DNA of 8,089 bases from assembly GCA_039767595.1 (NCBI GenBank), contig JBDNBY010000038.1:1-8089 (forward strand). The letters run 5' to 3'. Position 1 is the stretch's first letter; the number at the start of each line of letters is the position of its first letter. The notes beneath the pieces were generated by a model. That model was not told the origin of the DNA. It searched no databases and saw only the letters and a list, made by a program, of their open reading frames with translations. Shown one piece after another: positions 6,085 through 8,089 of the stretch. The DNA comes from JBDNBY01 sp039767595 (GTDB lineage Bacteria > Pseudomonadota > Alphaproteobacteria > Rhodobacterales > Rhodobacteraceae). A program made the position numbers and the translations under genes.

Positions 6085-6575
6085 CCGAACCTGTCACTTC
6101 AAAGGCGACCCTGTCTCGCGGTTTGCGGATTTATATTCTGATTTCAACGGCGCTCAATGTGATTTTCATTAGCTTCCTCGCCGTGGCCGTTATGCATTTT
6201 AGCGATGACGACGATGACAAATATGGCCGCCGGCCGGATCTGTTTTCTCATCTTGTGCGCGCCCTAGAGGGGCCTGAAAAACGCGCCTTGTTTCGCCAAA
6301 TGCGCCAACATGGTGAGCCTCGTGCGCAAACGCCTGCACAGCCTAGACCCGACATTGCGGGCCTTTTGACCGCAGATCCCTTTGATGCCGACGCGCTCCG
6401 CCACGCATTGAGCGATCACAAAACTCAGCTGGTGACAAAAAATGACGTCGCGATCAAAAGCTATGTCGATATTATCGCATCCATGTCTGTCACCGAACGC
6501 GCCGCCCATGCGCGCAATGTGCAAGAGCGCTTAGATGAGGCGCGCCAGAGACGACAGAAGAAATCACATGATTGA
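6081..6575 (+). CDS. Periplasmic heavy-metal-sensor-like membrane protein
   Basis: A 164-residue protein with a short basic N-terminus, one membrane helix at about 17-39 (IYILISTALNVIFISFLAVAV) and a helical periplasmic domain. The SRGLRIYILISTALNVIF start and the PEKRALFRQMR helix are in the style of the periplasmic heavy-metal sensor/CnrX-Spy-CpxP-like proteins, whose helical hairpins sense metal or misfolded protein and control a sigma/anti-sigma pair. Directly after the membrane is a striking acidic cluster, HFSDDDDDKYGR (39-50), and no cysteines are present. The His/Asp content could bind a hard divalent ion, but specific ligands cannot be assigned. Its start overlaps the anti-sigma-like gene (ATGA). 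Its 3' end overlaps the convergent diguanylate cyclase gene by 12 bases. Confidence 0.8.
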   Translation: MTEPVTSKATLSRGLRIYILISTALNVIFISFLAVAVMHFSDDDDDKYGRRPDLFSHLVRALEGPEKRALFRQMRQHGEPRAQTPAQPRPDIAGLLTADPFDADALRHALSDHKTQLVTKNDVAIKSYVDIIASMSVTERAAHARNVQERLDEARQRRQKKSHD

Positions 6576-7397
6576 CACTTGGTTGCGCCCGGCCTCTTTG
6601 GATAGGTAAAGCGCGGCATCTGCGCGGGCGATCACCTCGTCCAAACTATCGGGCAGCGTGGGAAATTCGGCCGATGGGGCGCTGATCAACCCAATGCTGA
6701 CGCTCACAGAAATCGGCGTGTCTGCGCCTTTTGCTGCGATCTTGGCACCATGGATCGCGCGGCGCATTTGGTCCGCCACATGATGACCTTCGTCTTGGGC
6801 GCAATTGGGCATGACGATCAAAAACTCTTCTCCGCCCATGCGGGCAACGATATCCTCACTGCGGGCACTGTGGCGCAATATATCCGCGACATTGCGCAGC
6901 ACATGATCCCCTGTCACATGGCCGTATGTCGTATTCACCGCACGGAAATGGTCGATATCCAACATGGCAATCGAACAGGGCGCTTGGTGATGATATGCCT
7001 CTGTGAGGATATGCTGAAGACGCGGCAACACAAAGCGGCGGTTAAATGCCCCCGTCAAAGGATCCACGATCGCGGCTTGCATGCTCAGCATTAAGTTTTG
7101 TTTTTGCTGTTCTTGAACTTTCTTCCGCTCCACCAAAACGCCGATGCGTAAAATCAACTCTTCTAGCGAAGTGTCCGTCTCAATCACCTCATGCGCCCCA
7201 AGGTCAAAGAAATGCTGTTTTTGCGCAGTGGAAAACGCGCCAATGATGATGACCCCGAGCTCGCGCAACATAGGGTGCGCGCGCATATCGACCAACAGCC
7301 GTAGAATATCTTGATCGCTTTGCGCGCCTTGCACCAAAATGGCGGCATCCGCACGGATCAAACGAGAGACCAAGAGCGTTCCATCATGAGAAGACAA
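6564..7397 (-). CDS. Diguanylate cyclase half of a split PleD-like protein
   Basis: A 277-codon frame. Residues 1-90 are the rest of a second receiver-like domain (ADAAILVQ, LGVIIIGAF, LGAHEVIETDTSLEELILRI). A helical linker (91-108) leads to a complete GGDEF domain: DPLTGAFNRR (112-121), metal-binding DIDHF (147-151) with N155 and D164, and active-site GGEEF (188-192). An RxxD inhibitory site (R179-D182) lies exactly five residues before it, so an active, product-inhibited c-di-GMP synthase is expected. The only start available after the in-frame TGA at 7401-7403 is a TTG at 7397, in the middle of a receiver fold, with a weak GGA six bases upstream. This makes an independent gene unlikely, and it is best read as the 3' part of a gene that begins at 7935. 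The gene ends 12 bases inside the convergent sensor gene. Confidence 0.85.
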   Translation of the reverse strand: MSSHDGTLLVSRLIRADAAILVQGAQSDQDILRLLVDMRAHPMLRELGVIIIGAFSTAQKQHFFDLGAHEVIETDTSLEELILRIGVLVERKKVQEQQKQNLMLSMQAAIVDPLTGAFNRRFVLPRLQHILTEAYHHQAPCSIAMLDIDHFRAVNTTYGHVTGDHVLRNVADILRHSARSEDIVARMGGEEFLIVMPNCAQDEGHHVADQMRRAIHGAKIAAKGADTPISVSVSIGLISAPSAEFPTLPDSLDEVIARADAALYLSKEAGRNQVSIM

Positions 7398-7935
7398 AAC
7401 TCATCCGGTACCCGCGATGGCGCTTAAACCCCTCAAACAGCGGCAGATCGTCCACACCACTGGGGCCGATCACACTGATGCAGCGCACAACGTCAAAGGG
7501 GCGCTGCGCCTCGGACAGGCCGCCCATGCAATCAGCGGCGGCGCGCACCCAAGTGTCTTGAGAGTTATCCACATGGCGCAACAAACTGCGCACGCGGGTC
7601 AAAATCAACTCTGGAATAAAGGGCGCCGCGAACAAGTCCGCCGCCCCTGCGCGCAGGGCCTCGATCGTGCTGATCCGGCCATAGCGGGATAGGACGATCA
7701 CAGGGATGTCTGCCAAATCCGAACGCGCCTTGAGCTCGCACACAAATGACAAAGGATTTTGATCATTCAAACTATCCGTCGTGACGATCAATACAGGGCG
7801 ATTGTGCTTCATATAGGTGCGCGCCTCAGCCAGCGAGGCCGCCATCTCAATGCGATATTGCGTGCGCGCAAACAGCACTTGAAGCTGAATGCGATGGGGC
7901 GCAATAGGATCTATAATCAAAATGGACGCATGCAT
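7384..7935 (-). CDS. Receiver-domain half of a split PleD-like protein
   Basis: A 183-codon frame beginning MHASILIIDP. Residues 4-120 align by eye with the first receiver domain of PleD (LRAGAADLFAAPF and ILTRVRSLLRH match its GLESGASDFLTKPI and FARVRSLTRF). Residues 148-183 begin a second receiver-like domain (VVRCISVIGPSG), which stops abruptly at TGA 7386-7384. The first receiver looks degenerate: D9 remains of the acidic pair, but the phosphoacceptor position falls on Thr (IVTTDS, 50-55) and the conserved Lys is Ala (AAPF, about 103-106). It may therefore act as a dimerisation module rather than a phosphate switch. The ATG at 7935 has a purine-rich AAAAGAAG upstream. The frame continues in the +1 phase as the GGEEF-domain gene. 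Confidence 0.82.
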   Translation of the reverse strand: MHASILIIDPIAPHRIQLQVLFARTQYRIEMAASLAEARTYMKHNRPVLIVTTDSLNDQNPLSFVCELKARSDLADIPVIVLSRYGRISTIEALRAGAADLFAAPFIPELILTRVRSLLRHVDNSQDTWVRAAADCMGGLSEAQRPFDVVRCISVIGPSGVDDLPLFEGFKRHRGYRMSFVFS

Positions 7936-8016
7936 ATCGAAACTTCTTTTCGCGACTAGCCTTCACTTTTGTCACGAAATAGTTAAGAAATTCTTTCAAA
8001 TTTTAGGATTTGTAAA

Positions 8017-8089
8017 ATGACCCCACGTCAAGCCGAATTTATTGCCCTACGCGCCATCGAATGGCTTGTCGCTCAAGACGAGATTTTGC
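8017..8089 (+). CDS. DUF3572-like protein, 5' fragment
   Basis: The first 24 codons of a gene that runs off the window, beginning MTPRQAEFIALRAIEWLVAQ followed by DEIL. The QAE-x-x-AL-x-A-x-x-WL-x-x-x-DE pattern matches the start of DUF3572 proteins, short alphaproteobacterial proteins of unknown function which I recall being encoded near pleD; here it diverges from the PleD-like gene. AGGA at 8005-8008, eight bases before the ATG, supports the start. The 81-base divergent gap (7936-8016) is AT-rich and should carry promoters for both genes, but I see no convincing -35/-10 pair in it. Confidence 0.7.
   Translation, partial: MTPRQAEFIALRAIEWLVAQDEIL

Larger units (their letters stand above)
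6564..7935 (-). pseudogene. pleD: PleD-like receiver-receiver-GGDEF gene with a +1 frame break
   Basis: The two minus-strand frames above together have the exact PleD domain order. Skipping one base after TCA at 7389-7387 (giving ...FVFS then DGTLLV...) joins them into about 456 residues, against 454 for Caulobacter PleD. The frames overlap only from 7400 to 7387, so the shift must lie there; the window holds a T4 run (7399-7396) and a TCA-TGA. Options are a true inactivating indel, a sequencing error, programmed +1 shifting, or coupled translation of two proteins. I cannot decide between these from sequence alone; the gene symbol is by domain similarity. Confidence 0.6.

Noticed and set aside
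6198..6221. DDDDK run resembling an enterokinase/FLAG-tag sequence, hinting at vector sequence.
   Set aside because: The surrounding sequence is ordinary coding DNA with natural codon use and the cluster is longer and irregular; no vector features are present.
7384..7935. Reading the receiver half as a complete stand-alone response regulator.
   Set aside because: It ends in the middle of a second receiver fold that continues in the next frame, and the summed length matches PleD.
7981..8000. CtrA-type binding site (TTAA-N7-TTAA) in the divergent gap before the DUF3572-like gene.
   Set aside because: Only one half-site (GTTAAG) matches; the second half is TTTC.

Overview
The window looks like chromosomal DNA from an alphaproteobacterium, most likely a marine Rhodobacterales/Roseobacter-type organism. 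This rests on moderately high GC, the style of the proteins (a DUF983 and NUDIX pair, a PleD-type diguanylate cyclase next to a DUF3572-like gene, an 'R-x-L-R' single-pass metal-sensor protein) and dense packing with many overlapping gene ends. I see no rRNA, tRNA, CRISPR array, insertion sequence or phage gene. No stretch longer than 300 bases lacks a gene; the largest gap is the 167-base divergent region at 4384-4550.

Left part (1-3463): a small exported DsrE-like protein is followed 20 bases later by a Tas-like aldo/keto reductase, probably in one transcript. Converging on it is a one-component XRE-family regulator. That regulator has a very good sigma-70-type promoter whose position implies a leaderless transcript and a start three codons inside the longest frame. 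Diverging from it is a membrane fatty-acid-desaturase-family enzyme with three histidine boxes.

Middle (3357-4383, minus strand): a DUF983 zinc-ribbon membrane protein and a NUDIX hydrolase overlap as a two-gene operon. The NUDIX gene also overlaps the end of the desaturase by 107 bases, tail to tail.

Stress-signalling block (4551-6575, plus strand): a secreted four-EF-hand protein, a perfect 12-bp hairpin, an ECF sigma factor, a single-pass protein with anti-sigma topology, and a single-pass periplasmic heavy-metal-sensor-like protein. The last three genes overlap each other and form a sigma/anti-sigma/sensor cassette analogous in logic to CnrYXH. The secreted EF-hand gene at its head suggests that the sensed or handled ion could be a divalent cation such as calcium; that link is inference.

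Right end (6564-8089): on the minus strand is a PleD-type response regulator/diguanylate cyclase (receiver, receiver-like, GGEEF) broken into two overlapping frames. A single +1 shift would restore a protein of about 456 residues. Diverging from it is the first 24 codons of a DUF3572-like gene that runs off the window.

The points most worth checking are the EF-hand/ECF sigma/sensor locus, the frame break in the PleD-like gene, and the leaderless autoregulated promoter of the XRE regulator.
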